Shown piece by piece: positions 27,601 to 35,500 of a stretch of 53,640 bases of DNA. The DNA comes from Bacteroidales bacterium (GTDB lineage: Bacteria; Bacteroidota; Bacteroidia; Bacteroidales; F082), in contig JAFZXP010000031.1 in the NCBI GenBank assembly GCA_017616735.1, positions 1 to 53,640 of the forward strand, written 5' to 3'. The stretch's first letter is position 1. Every line of letters begins with the position of its first letter. The notes under the pieces are model-generated. The model saw nothing but the letters and a program-made list of their open reading frames with translations, was not told the origin of the DNA and made no database searches. The position numbers and the translations under genes were made by a program.

Positions 27601-29792
27601 GGATCTGGAGTCCATGTTACAGATTCTGTAACATCCTCTTGAGATTCATCATTATAGGTCGCAGTAACTGTTAAACCTGTAGGGTCGAAGCTTTCTCCAT
27701 CATTATAGGTGGTTTTGGTAGGTGCGCCTGTGTATCCAAGACCAGTTATGGTTTTGACAATCCACTTAGCGTAGAGTGTTGTGTTTGTATTAATGTTGAA
27801 TGTTGCATCTACAGCGTAGTTAGTGCCAAGACCGTCTGCCTGTGTGTTCCAACCACCAAAGGCATAGCCGGTTTTTGCAAGACTGCCAGTATTGCCAGCA
27901 ACAGTTACAGATTGACCACTTGTATATGCAGTGTTGTCTGTAGGAACTGTACCTGATGTTGCACCATTAGCATCGTATGTTACTGAATATGTAATTACAA
28001 CTGTTGTGCAGTAGTTAGTTGTAGTTGTTGTAGCCTTCTTTGTGATTATTTCAACCTTAGAAATACGAATACCGTTGTTTGAACCATCACCTCCACCCGC
28101 GACAATGTGTAACTGACCATTACCAGATAGACTTACAGAACTGGTAATATCATTCTTTGTAGTTGCGCTATTTGTTGACAAAGAAGCTGTTCCCCATGTG
28201 GTTGAACCTGCCACAATAGATACCTTCTTTTTGTCATTATCTGAAATCGTTCCAAAAGTTCCTGCATAAACATCCACTTCTTTAAGTATACTTAAATCGA
28301 AAGTTGTTGACTCAATATAGGCGTTCTCTGCAAACAAACGATATGTTGACTTATCTGTTGTTGTGCCTGAATACGTCCATGTATCATATTGATGTGTTTG
28401 TGATATTTCTGTTTCTGTTTCAGAATAGGTCGTTGTAACATTTGCAAACACAGCATAGTAAGTAACATCGCCGTTTCCCATCGTGGCAGTCGCCGTGTTA
28501 ACATATGAAGGCGCAATGGTCGCATTAGTATATTCTGCAGTGTACCACCCTACAAATGACTTGCCATTGATTGCAGCAGGATTGGCTGGGAATGCAATAG
28601 CTTGACCTTCATAGAAGTCGTTAGAAGTTGTCTCTCCGTTGACGCTAAAGGTTGCAGTATGTGTTGGAATAGCTGCAAAGTTAATTGTCACTGTACAGTC
28701 GGATGTTGGTGTAACCGTGAATTCGTTTCCGTTTTGTTCAACTGTAGCAGCACCTGACAATACTGTATATGCCGGGCTTGCGTAAGTATAGCCAGCAGCA
28801 GGATTTGCTGTGATAACATTTCCGTTAAGGGCAACTGTTCCATAGTTGTTGTTATTGCTTTGCGCTGTGATAGTATATGCTGTGCCAGCAACAAAGTTTG
28901 CCGTGATTGTTACATCTGCTGTTCCCATTGTGAAAGTGGTTGGATTTGTGGTTGTGCTTGATAATGTAGAATTATTGTCACTACCATCACTCCATGACAA
29001 GAATGTATAGCCATCATCCGCTTGTGCAGTGAGAGTTACTTTACCGCCTTCAGCAACTGAAGCACCTGATGCAACCGCTGTTGATGTATTATAAACCACA
29101 CCACCAATGCTACCATAATTAGAAGGAGCGTATGTAAGTGTATGTTTAACAACTTTCTTGTAAAAAACTATTTTTTCACCAGCAGAATTATAGAAAGCAA
29201 ATCGAGGTGACCCTGTGTTATATTTTAGGTATTTATATTGCCCCGTTACATTTGCTGTAAGTTTGAACTGGTTGTTTGTTTCACTTGACCATTCGGGCAA
29301 CAGATTAGTCTCATTCGAATTACCTGAAGTATATAAACGTCCTTTATTAGAAGTTGTTCCTCCTGAAGTAGCGCCATAATAATTACCGCTACTGTTATTC
29401 CTTTGAATATTAATATACTTATATACTTGTTGATTGTTTTCAGTGACTTTTATTCCGGTGATATAAACTTCATAGTCGCTCGTTGTTACTCCTGTCAGAT
29501 TTGACATAGTGATTGTTCCATTAGTAGAGCTACTATTGGTAGTTCCTGTATTAAAGTAACCATTAGCCGATGTCGTTGCATCTGAATCTTTACTGCGTAG
29601 CGGTACTATTGTGCCTGATTTTGCTGTGTTTTCGTAACCCATGATAAAGGTTCCACCGTCAAAGAGTGTTTGGGTTGAAGTTACTCTTTCCCAGGTTATC
29701 TGTTCTTGCCCCCAGCACGTTCCCGGTAGGGTAAATAGGATTAAAAACAGCACAATTATGGCTGTCGTCAGAGATGTAATTTTTCTTTTCAT
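24615..29792 (-). CDS. Giant multidomain T9SS surface protein (cassette 1)
   Basis: 1725 residues. Signal peptide about 1-29. In order I see: an unnamed beta-rich domain (30-215); an InlB-type B repeat (217-300, SVAEGGKVTLTA, then TFTMGTADVTITANF); a further repeat (305-375); a wrapped SFVGWYTAE repeat (378-450); a Listeria-Bacteroides repeat (603-677, GYAFGGWNTQADG); a Big_3-like Ig domain (680-757); an OB-like domain (765-873); two chitobiase-type Ig domains with IYYTTD (875-1035); a BACON-like domain (1040-1137); a discoidin-like region (1138-1270); and a T9SS type A sorting domain (ELQVFDVTGRRVM, ending VQKIVVR). It is exported across the outer membrane and probably works in adhesion; the ligand is unknown. 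Confidence 0.85.
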   Translation of the reverse strand: MKRKITSLTTAIIVLFLILFTLPGTCWGQEQITWERVTSTQTLFDGGTFIMGYENTAKSGTIVPLRSKDSDATTSANGYFNTGTTNSSSTNGTITMSNLTGVTTSDYEVYITGIKVTENNQQVYKYINIQRNNSSGNYYGATSGGTTSNKGRLYTSGNSNETNLLPEWSSETNNQFKLTANVTGQYKYLKYNTGSPRFAFYNSAGEKIVFYKKVVKHTLTYAPSNYGSIGGVVYNTSTAVASGASVAEGGKVTLTAQADDGYTFLSWSDGSDNNSTLSSTTTNPTTFTMGTADVTITANFVAGTAYTITAQSNNNNYGTVALNGNVITANPAAGYTYASPAYTVLSGAATVEQNGNEFTVTPTSDCTVTINFAAIPTHTATFSVNGETTSNDFYEGQAIAFPANPAAINGKSFVGWYTAEYTNATIAPSYVNTATATMGNGDVTYYAVFANVTTTYSETETEISQTHQYDTWTYSGTTTDKSTYRLFAENAYIESTTFDLSILKEVDVYAGTFGTISDNDKKKVSIVAGSTTWGTASLSTNSATTKNDITSSVSLSGNGQLHIVAGGGDGSNNGIRISKVEIITKKATTTTTNYCTTVVITYSVTYDANGATSGTVPTDNTAYTSGQSVTVAGNTGSLAKTGYAFGGWNTQADGLGTNYAVDATFNINTNTTLYAKWIVKTITGLGYTGAPTKTTYNDGESFDPTGLTVTATYNDESQEDVTESVTWTPDPLTAGTTSVTGTYMEQTVNVSGLTVNAVPGTAANPYTVAAAITYINTLGNNTLSPNDVYVSGIISQVDSYNSTYNSITYWISDNGTTTGQMEVYGGLGISGAAFSAKADLAVGDIVTVKGKVKLYNNTTPEFDKDNQLVSIILVAPTFYPESGAVASGSAISITDAQTGSTIYYTTDNSDPTTSSTVYDANNKPTISAATTIKAIATKSGYTNSEISSATYTILSPAKAPEFSSEAGTYNYVLSVTLSTETEGADIYYTTDGSNPTTSSTKYTGAISVSTTTTIKAIAAKEGMANSTVSEATYTMNIPVINAENVNLTCSATSGSIAYTITNEVDGGVITSAEISNDSPVGWLTVNGSNPFANPIGLTCAANETESNHTAIVTLTYTYNTNKTVTKAITVTQAKRDYAILPFVWAGGVKNNLDNTTGVTTSGLGSDYADANAPYQVKMDGANDYIQIKTDSQPSKVTVEVKMIGGGDTSKIKVQESSNGSSFTDVQELTISGKQNEIVTLTTTYSFATTTRYVKIIKSVQGSNIGVGPITIDISGSKTIDNLAITEYNTITISNGSILIVEGTLTNGGTAANLIIEDGGQLICGNSVEATVKKSIADAGAKDAKDHWYTISAPVHTGSNNYVTIGASTTVNLTNNGAYDMFAYEESSHTWINQKPYNEVGGFDKMYAGQGYMYRNSGNELSFVGNTTVGAVDIALSYTTDLDVADLKGFNLIGNPYTHSIAKGSGKAIDNTKLSTGCYALTNSGTWTIIEDGAEIKPNQGILVEVSEAVADFQIKDINYVAPTPDPGKYKNDNIKFIVESSEYSDAAYAWFDKGYGLTKINHRNESAPMLYIPQDDNNYAIATMTDDTKAFNLNFKAATAGKYTLSYKATGNYNYLHVIDRLTGADVDMLLEGEYSFIGTPKDSENRFIVHLEYMPNYGEDGNDIFAYQSGSDIYVSGQGELQVFDVTGRRVMTTIINGAESINLSAQGVYIFKLNEKVQKIVVR

Positions 29793-29883
29793 TTTGTTTA
29801 GTTTTGTTTGTTAATGTTTAGTTTTGTTGATTTTCAAAGAACAATAGTTGTAAGCAGTCCGGATTTTGCCCCGAACTGAAACT

Positions 29884-29891
29884 GCAAAAAT
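29884..29891 (-). promoter_or_regulatory. Putative -7 box of cassette 1
   Basis: CAAAAATA reads TATTTTTG on the minus strand. It would give a leader of about 85 nt that ends in an A/C-rich stretch (AACAAACAAAACTAAACAAA) just before the ATG, without a Shine-Dalgarno sequence. Confidence 0.55.
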
Positions 29892-29949
29892 AGAATTAAT
29901 TTTTGGATTTGGTGATTATTTTTTTATCTATTAGACCTTTTTTTAAAAG

Positions 29950-30018
29950 TATGAGAAAAAATAAGCCACCCGTTTAGAGGTGGCGGGCCGTAGTCTTTCT
30001 CACCTACGGGGGATAAAT
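29950..30018 (-). ncRNA. Candidate small RNA or structured terminator upstream of cassette 1
   Basis: Read on the minus strand, a -7 box (TATATTTG, plus-strand 30024-30031) is followed by two hairpins: CCGTAG/CTACGG with a 10-base loop (29988-30009) and GCCACC/GGTGGC with an 8-base loop (29965-29984), then TTATTTTTTC. The unit would be about 65 nt. It could equally be just the terminator of the nuclease gene upstream. Confidence 0.4.
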
Positions 30019-30078
30019 CGATTGCAAATATAATACTTTTTTTGATTAGTGCGTAAATATTTTTAAATTTTTCTACCC

Positions 30079-30846
30079 CTACGGCTTCACGGTCCACTGG
30101 GTGAAGTCGACTTCGGCCTCTACCCTTTTTTCGATTTTGTCGGGTAAAGACGGGAAAAAGTCAATGCCGGTAAGCGCTTCCACCTCGTCGACTGTCATGG
30201 CGTAGGTTGACATCGGGCGACGACCGGCAACATTTTCGTAAATGAATCCGATGGTGTGAATTCGGTCGTTTTCCTCCTGCAGAAGAACCTTGAAAAAAGC
30301 GCTCGGAATCACCACATTGTTGGCTCCAATTGTTTGATAATCATCGCTTACGATTGGGCCACAAACCACGTAGATGTGCCCCTTTTGAGCTGCCAGGTCG
30401 CGCACTTGCTCCTCCAAATCTTTCCACACGCCGCCGTTCAGATTGTGGTTTTGCGGGCAGACGTTTGAAAGGTAAAACGACTCGCGCATGGCTTGCTGAT
30501 GCCACTTCATGTCGGCAGCCGGTGCCATGTGACCTCGGTCCCAGCCCGAGTTTTTGTAATCGTCGGTTGTGGCCGACTCGTATTTGGGCACCATCGGATC
30601 GGGCACAAACTTCTTGGCACGTGGCTCCTCGCCTGCCACCTCAACATCAGTAAGCTCGTATGCCACCCAGTTGGGAATCTTCCAGTCGGCGTTGTACGAA
30701 ACGGTGTAGCCCATGTGGGTGATGATGCGCTCGGTGCGGTCGCTCAGCCGCGCCGGGATTTCAACGTTGTCGAGGTTGATTTTGTTTTGCGCACATGCCG
30801 CCAGCGAAACCAACAGCACAAAAAACAGATTTAATGCTTTCTTCAT
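30079..30846 (-). CDS. DNA/RNA non-specific endonuclease (NUC1 family), predicted lipoprotein
   Basis: 255 residues. The start is a lipoprotein signal with a good lipobox, SLAAC, Cys at residue 18. The NUC1 active site is present: DRGHMAPAADM (His about 106) followed by SFYLSNVCPQNHNLNGGVW, which holds the Mg-binding Asn. The family cleaves single- and double-stranded DNA and RNA. The lipid anchor suggests it acts in the periplasm or at the surface, for example in nutrient salvage. It has its own -7 box at 30879. A 30-codon copy of its 3' end is found as a fragment at 40030-40122. Confidence 0.92.
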   Translation of the reverse strand: MKKALNLFFVLLVSLAACAQNKINLDNVEIPARLSDRTERIITHMGYTVSYNADWKIPNWVAYELTDVEVAGEEPRAKKFVPDPMVPKYESATTDDYKNSGWDRGHMAPAADMKWHQQAMRESFYLSNVCPQNHNLNGGVWKDLEEQVRDLAAQKGHIYVVCGPIVSDDYQTIGANNVVIPSAFFKVLLQEENDRIHTIGFIYENVAGRRPMSTYAMTVDEVEALTGIDFFPSLPDKIEKRVEAEVDFTQWTVKP

Positions 30847-30878
30847 GATTATGGTTGAATTGCGATGCTTTGAAAGCG

Positions 30879-30886
30879 CAAAGATA
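30879..30886 (-). promoter_or_regulatory. Putative -7 box for the nuclease gene
   Basis: CAAAGATA reads TATCTTTG on the minus strand, 32 bases before the start at 30846. Confidence 0.5.
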
Positions 30887-31014
30887 CGAAATTAGTTGTT
30901 AAAAACACCCACATAAAATAATGGCTAATTGCTCCAAACTTCTGCGGATTTTTGAAAAAATCTCCACTGCTGTCGCACGATTTCTTTATTGAAGAAAAAG
31001 AAATAGCTATTGGC

Positions 31015-32001
31015 TTAGTAGTTTAATAGATTTCTTAAAGATGATTTCGGGTTGTTTTGCAATCTGTTGATGATATTCTGATACAGCATCACGTCTTCGA
31101 CTTTGGTGATTGATGTAACCCTTTTGCCACCGTCTTTCGACGAACCTCCGCAGTGGAAAACCATCTCATTTTTAGTGCCGCTATCAATAAAAATGTAGCG
31201 ATCATGATATATCCCTCCGGTTGGTTCCAACGTAATATTGGCACTAGGATATTCTTTTTTGAAATCATCAAACTCGGTCTGATGAAGACCATGATTAATG
31301 TTATCAGAGAAAATGGTTACCTTCACGTTGGGCTTCACAGCTTTTAGCAAAACCAAAGTTTTCAAACTGATATAATTATCAACGATATGAATTGTTTCCT
31401 TAGCATAAGAATATATTTCAGAGTAGGCTATGTCTGCTTCTACAGTTTGACCATTATAAAAAAGGTAATCTTTTTTAATATTAGGATCGGTGAAATCTTT
31501 AATGACTAACGATAGTTCATCTCGCGTAACCATCTGCTCTTTAATATGTAGGATATCGTTGGTGTTGTTTTGGGTTTGAATGGCAAGCACATGTAACTCA
31601 TCGTTAGGCAATATGTATTTAGTTCGGATAGCAAAGTCTTTTAGCTTTTTAAAAAGTCTAATTAACTTTTTGCTTTGCTGTACCGCCAAATCGCCTTTAA
31701 GAACCATCATAAGAGAATAAATTCCTAATTCGGTAAATGCATATGGCAGTTTACGTGTTCCGCCCCATCTTGATATCGAAAATTTCGATATCAAGTTTTT
31801 AAACTCGTAATCATTCAGTTGAAATCGAAAATCATCATCAAATCGCTCAATGTTGTTCTTGACTTGTTCGTTTAACCGCATGGTTGAATATCCATAAATC
31901 TCTGCCAAATCGAAATCCAACATCACCTGAACTCCTCTGATGATGTAAATTTTAGACCTTAAATAGTCATCGTCATAAATAGATAAACTGTTGTTTTCCA
32001 T
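31015..32001 (-). CDS. ORF6N-domain protein with a PLD-like C-terminal domain
   Basis: 328 residues. Residues about 10-100 form an ORF6N domain (IRGVQVMLDFDLAEIYGYST, later RWGGTRKLPYAFTELGIYSL), a DNA-binding-type module of phage and mobile elements. The rest, about 195-325, looks like a phospholipase D-like fold with one HKD-type motif in which Arg replaces Lys: HDRYIFID (about 266-273), followed by GGSSKDGGKR. Such proteins are common in Bacteroidota accessory DNA; whether they cut DNA is not established to my knowledge. It has its own -7 box at 32028-32035. A dead ORF6N fragment lies near 40275-40440. Confidence 0.85.
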   Translation of the reverse strand: MENNSLSIYDDDYLRSKIYIIRGVQVMLDFDLAEIYGYSTMRLNEQVKNNIERFDDDFRFQLNDYEFKNLISKFSISRWGGTRKLPYAFTELGIYSLMMVLKGDLAVQQSKKLIRLFKKLKDFAIRTKYILPNDELHVLAIQTQNNTNDILHIKEQMVTRDELSLVIKDFTDPNIKKDYLFYNGQTVEADIAYSEIYSYAKETIHIVDNYISLKTLVLLKAVKPNVKVTIFSDNINHGLHQTEFDDFKKEYPSANITLEPTGGIYHDRYIFIDSGTKNEMVFHCGGSSKDGGKRVTSITKVEDVMLYQNIINRLQNNPKSSLRNLLNY

Positions 32002-32027
32002 AAATAATGGATTTTAGAATCTTTTTG

Positions 32028-32035
32028 CAAAGATA
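32028..32035 (-). promoter_or_regulatory. Putative -7 box for the ORF6N gene
   Basis: CAAAGATA reads TATCTTTG on the minus strand, 26 bases before the start at 32001. Confidence 0.5.
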
Positions 32036-32104
32036 AGACAAAACCTGCAATTTGTCAAGTATTTTTTGCAAAAAAAAGTTCCTTGCAGCTCAAACTTTCC
32101 AACT

Positions 32105-32140
32105 AAAAAGGCCCCGCGCTGTCACAGCGTTGAGGGGCCT
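32105..32140 (-). terminator. Terminator of cassette 2
   Basis: On the minus strand AGGCCCC and GGGGCCT pair, with a second CGCTG/CAGCG stem on top, and a T run follows. Two weaker hairpins (AGCCCT/AGGGCT and ACTAC/GTAGT) lie between it and the stop codon of the small gene. Confidence 0.9.
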
Positions 32141-32224
32141 AACAAAACTAAACATATAAAACTACATCTCTGTAGTTTGGCGTAAAGCCCTCGCCAATTA
32201 GGGCTGTTTTTAAGCCGCTAGCTA

Positions 32225-32488
32225 TTAGCTGCGCTTCTTGCGAGCAACGGCGTAGCCTGCACCAAGGGCGGTAAGCACCAAGAGGCCAGTGCCCAGAGGC
32301 GCGTTTTGGTCGCCGGTTAAACCGCCAAGTTGTCCACCGAGAACGGCTGGGAATACACCGTTGCCAGTGCCACGAGTGTAATCGTCATTATCCCAGCCAC
32401 TGTTGAAGAATGCGTCTTTTTTACCTTGAGCGTTGGCTGTTAAACCAAGCATCATAACTATAGCGATTGCAAATAATATCTTTTTCAT
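32225..32488 (-). CDS. Small exported protein with tripartite C-terminal sorting-like signal (cassette 2)
   Basis: 87 residues, the same length as the copy at 24328-24591 and different at only about a dozen residues, mostly in the Gly/Asn/Asp-rich middle. Signal peptide to TANAQ; C-terminal APLGTGLLVLTALGAGYA followed by a basic ARKKRS tail. A strong AGGAGG site lies nine bases before the ATG, rare in this phylum and shared in kind by the other copy. The gap to the large T9SS gene is 20 bp. It is likely exported by Sec and then held or processed at the C-terminus; the enzyme involved is not in the window. Confidence 0.8.
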   Translation of the reverse strand: MKKILFAIAIVMMLGLTANAQGKKDAFFNSGWDNDDYTRGTGNGVFPAVLGGQLGGLTGDQNAPLGTGLLVLTALGAGYAVARKKRS

Positions 32489-32508
32489 TTTATTATCCTC
32501 CTATTATT

Positions 32509-35500
32509 TTATTCAACAACAATTTTCTGAACCTTTTCATTTAATCTGAAGATGTACATGCCGTTCGTCGGAACGTTGATTGTCTCAATGCCGTTGATGC
32601 GTTGTGTCATCACCATACGTCCCATGACATCGAACACCTGCAGTTCGCCTTCGCCGTTGACGACGATGTCGTTGCCGCTCTGATAGGCGAAGATTTCATT
32701 TTCAGATGATTCGTTGCCGGCGTTGTAGCCGAGTTTCACGATGAAACGGTTCGCGTTATCGTTAGGAGTGCCGATGAAGCTGTACTCGCCTTCGAGGAGC
32801 ATGTCGATGTCTTCGCCAGTCATGCGGTCGATGACGTGGATATAGTCGAAGTTGCCGTCGGCTTTATAGCTCAAGGTGTATTTGCCCATTGTGCCAGCCT
32901 TGAAACCGAGGTTGAACGCCTTGGTGTCGTCGGTCATTGTAGCCACTGCGTAATCCTGATTGTTTTGGTTGATGTAAATCATCGGAACCTCTGAGTTGCG
33001 GTGGTCGATTTTGTTCAGAGGCAGAGCTTTGTCGAACAATGCGTAGGTGACATCTTCGAACTGGCTGTTGGCAACCATGAACTTGATATTGTCGTGGTTT
33101 TTCTTGCCAGGATCAACAGTGCGTGCTGTTCTGCTGAACTGGATCTTTGTTGCATCCGAAGGAATCTGGATGAGGAAACCTTGCTTGTTGGCAATTGGTG
33201 TGTTTGCTGCCAAATCTGTCTTCCAGGCGCTTCCATTGTTTTCCAAGATATAGTAAGCTGACAACTGTGTGTCAAGTTGTTCTGTTGCGCTAAACAATGT
33301 TGTATTCATCAGAGTGATGCTTTCAGAATATGGGTTACCTACGAGGTGGAAGCCTGCGAGGTCGCCAGGGGTGTATGTAAGGTCTTTTGTGAATGTCTCG
33401 ACGTTGGTGTTACCCACGAAGCTGAGTTCCTGACCGTTGTTACGATACATATAGCCTTGACCGTTGCTAAGGCTCGAGAAGCCAGCTGCACCACCATTGT
33501 TTTTCTGGTTAAGCCACTGACTATTTTCTTCGTCGTAAGCAAACATGTCGTAAGTGCTGGTGGTTAAGTTTGTTACGTTGGTAACGGCAATAGTCGAGGG
33601 ATTGTCGTCGTGCACTGGTGAAGAGATGAGCTCCCAGCCGTAGACATCCACAGGCTCGTCTTTTGTTGATGGAGCTGCAGGGGTTGGCATAGTCTTCTTG
33701 AATGTTGCAGCTACTGAGTTGGAGCAGATAAGCTGGCCGCCGTCTTTGATAACAAGGAAATCAGGATCAGAGTTTCCAAGCGTTCCATTCACAGTTAATG
33801 TTATGCCATTTGGAACAATGATATAAGTATCCAAATAGTTGACACCAGAAATTGTGAAGCTTTCTGTTAATTCATTATCGTTATTGATAGGAAGGTCATC
33901 GTCCTCAATGGCTGACACTGATGTGCAGTAGTTGGAGTAAGTAACAATCATTGTTTCTGCTCTATAGGTAATGGTGAGATCCTTTATTCTAAGACCTGCG
34001 CTTGTCAGCAAATAGAATGACTTATCATTGCCTGTCAGATTGATGCTGAATGATGTCGCATTTGACAATTCTGATTTTGTAATATCATCTGTATCAACAT
34101 TTCCTCTTGTTTTCTTATTCTTAATATGAATTGTGCCCGTATAATCATTATCTCCAGCATTATGGCACTCTGTTGTAGAAATATTTGTAATATTTCCTGG
34201 CAAAGTTGGCACATAAATATAACTAAGAGTTGCATTGTCTCTCATTTGGCACAAACTACTCTGTTCACATGCATTTACTTCTATATTATAATTTGTTGTA
34301 CCAATAGTTTTTACGATTGTTTCTGTACTATATGAGCTACCCAAAGCATCGGTAAAGTTTTTATTTGTAATTGTTAAATAATTATCAGCAATCTGTTCGT
34401 CTTCAGTTTTTATTGCAAACACTGCTTCCAATGACATATCACCAGTAATACTACCACCATTTTCAACGAATGTTGGCTCTTCATCTGTCAATACGACAGC
34501 ACTTGCGCTCCATCCAACGAAGGTGTAGCCTGCTGGAATATTGGCTGCTGTAGGCTCAATAAGATTGCTAATCTTGTTACCTTCATAGATTGTAGTTGTG
34601 CTAGCCTCGTCTTCACCATTGGTTGTATAGCTGATGGTATAGTGATTATAAGCATCGCCTGTTGAGACTGATGCCACTGCAGGGCTGTAAGCTGTTCCCA
34701 CGATATTGGTTGCAAACGAGCGGACGTAGTAAGTTGTATTAAGCGGTGCATTAGCGATTTCATCAGTAAAAGCCTCATTAACTGTTGGGTTAGCATTACC
34801 CTTCACAATCTTTGTGCAGTTTTCACCGCCAACTGTAGGAGTTGTATTTTCTGTACTGTAAACAAAGCCGTATTCTGAGATCTCCGAGCATTCACTCAAT
34901 GCGCTTACTGCCGAGCTAAGATTAATCTTAAAGCTTGGTGTACCTGCTGTGTTCACATATTCTTTTGTAGCTGTGGCGGCAGCCATTGTAGCTGTTGTGT
35001 TGCAAGCATCTTGCCAAATAGCATATAATGTTTTATCATTTCTAGGCATCTTCAATGTGTCTCCTACAGCGTAGTCTTTGCCTGAGCCATCCGCCTTATC
35101 ATTCCATTTAGCAAACATTTGGTTTTCAGGGGCAGTATAGCCATTTGCCAAAACAGTTACTACTGTATTATAAAGATACTGACTATCAGCACCAGCCATT
35201 GTTCCTGAACCGCCATGAGCGTCGTATGTGAGAGTGTGTGTAGGTGCTGCCCAAGTGATTTCAATCTGTGAAATATATATGGCTCCGCTCTTTGAACGTA
35301 CACCAATATATGTCACTGTATCGTTGTTAATTTCCAATACAGCACCATTGTTTGAGTCTGTGTAAGCAATGGTTCCAAGGAGAGTTCCTGCCTTACCATG
35401 ATTTTCTGACGTATTTGTATACAAGTCTTCTGCGCTGGCATAAGCTGCATTTTTACCATAGACATAAAGATTACCACTGCTACCACTCCATATCACCTTA

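Noticed and set aside
24615-29792. Idea that the giant gene is an assembly chimera because of its many repeats
   Set aside because: The frame is open over 5.2 kb with a signal peptide, ordered domains and a sorting domain, and the second cassette has the same plan.
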